DNA of 61,831 bases from Nitrospira sp. (lineage in GTDB: Bacteria > Nitrospirota > Nitrospiria > Nitrospirales > Nitrospiraceae), in assembly GCA_029865485.1 (NCBI GenBank), contig JAOUGT010000002.1, forward strand, positions 1 through 61,831, in the 5' to 3' direction. The notes under the pieces are model-generated. The model was not told the origin of the DNA. It was given only the letters and a program-made list of their open reading frames with translations, and made no database searches. Made by a program: the position numbers and the translations under genes. The stretch's first letter is position 1, and the number at the start of each line of letters is the position of its first letter. Below, in pieces: positions 61,773 to 61,831 of the stretch.

Positions 61773-61826
61773 ATGGGTTATGGGCCGGGCGTTCTCTGGG
61801 AACGTCAGGCGCCGGACCTCTCTTAG
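61773..61826 (+). CDS. Possible 17-residue ORF at the window end
   Basis: ATG 61773 follows ACGGAGGTCAGT and the frame ends at TAG 61824-61826. It is too short to classify. It could be a leader peptide, or a later start downstream could be the real next gene, outside the window. Confidence 0.2.
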   Translation: MGYGPGVLWERQAPDLS

Positions 61827-61831
61827 GGAGA

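Noticed and set aside
1..61831. CRISPR arrays, tRNA or rRNA genes, transposases
   Set aside because: None found on reading: repeats are not evenly spaced, and no transposase, integrase or RNA gene pattern was seen.

Overview
This window is an almost uninterrupted flagellar, chemotaxis and flagellin-modification locus of a Gram-negative bacterium. It encodes P-ring (flgI) and L-ring (flgH) proteins, polar-flagellum regulators (flhF, flhG), a sigma-28 factor (fliA), the CsrA/FliW pair, and likely sigma-54 and sigma-28 promoters. Gene order, moderately high GC and the dispersed TTTCA/GAAAC inverted repeats suggest the genus Nitrospira or a close relative. That is inference: no rRNA or other phylogenetic marker is present.

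Layout. (1) 1-5.5 kb: end of a motE-like gene, an orphan exported protein, then hook genes fliK-flgD-flgE, closed by a strong hairpin. (2) 5.7-16.5 kb: a sigma-54-type promoter, then fliL-M-N-O-P-Q-R, flhB-A-F-G and fliA (C-ring/switch, export gate, placement regulators, sigma-28). (3) 16.9-22 kb: a second sigma-54 promoter, then flgF-G-A-H-(small ORF)-I-J (rod, rings). (4) 22-27.7 kb: flgM-N-K-L, csrA, fliW (anti-sigma, chaperone, hook-filament junction, flagellin post-transcriptional control). (5) 27.7-32.9 kb: a divergent pair, with a hybrid histidine kinase plus HD-GYP protein on the minus strand and a YcgR-like PilZ protein on the plus strand; each side has a sigma-28-like promoter. (6) 33-47.6 kb: a glycan island of very large multidomain glycosyltransferase/methyltransferase proteins, an SDR sugar dehydratase/epimerase, a DegT aminotransferase and two GT9 proteins. 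(7) 47.6-52 kb: flagellin fliC with a sigma-28 promoter and a GGA-rich leader, flaG, fliD, fliS, fliT-like, PilZ. (8) 52.3-61.8 kb: a second MinD/FlhG-like ATPase (minus), an excisionase-type HTH protein, cheY, cheZ, motA, motB, STAS, a CheZ-motif protein, a second cheY, cheA, a YfhL-type ferredoxin and cheW.

How they work together. Sigma-54-type promoters would drive basal body, export and rod genes. FliA, held by FlgM until the hook is complete, would then activate flagellin, flgM, csrA-fliW and c-di-GMP genes. CsrA, released or sequestered through FliW and flagellin, would gate fliC translation. The island between fliW and fliC probably makes and attaches a modified sugar chain to flagellin.

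The least explained signals are: (a) imperfect inverted repeats built from TTTCA/GAAAC units, lying between genes and apparently also inside two reading frames, as a 35-residue insertion in a receiver domain and as a linker in CheA; (b) a sigma-28 promoter set with a TCAAG -35 element and mostly 16-nt spacing; (c) the chained glycosyltransferase/methyltransferase proteins; (d) extra chemotaxis parts (ferredoxin, STAS, second CheZ-motif protein). All calls come from reading the sequence; no database search was run.
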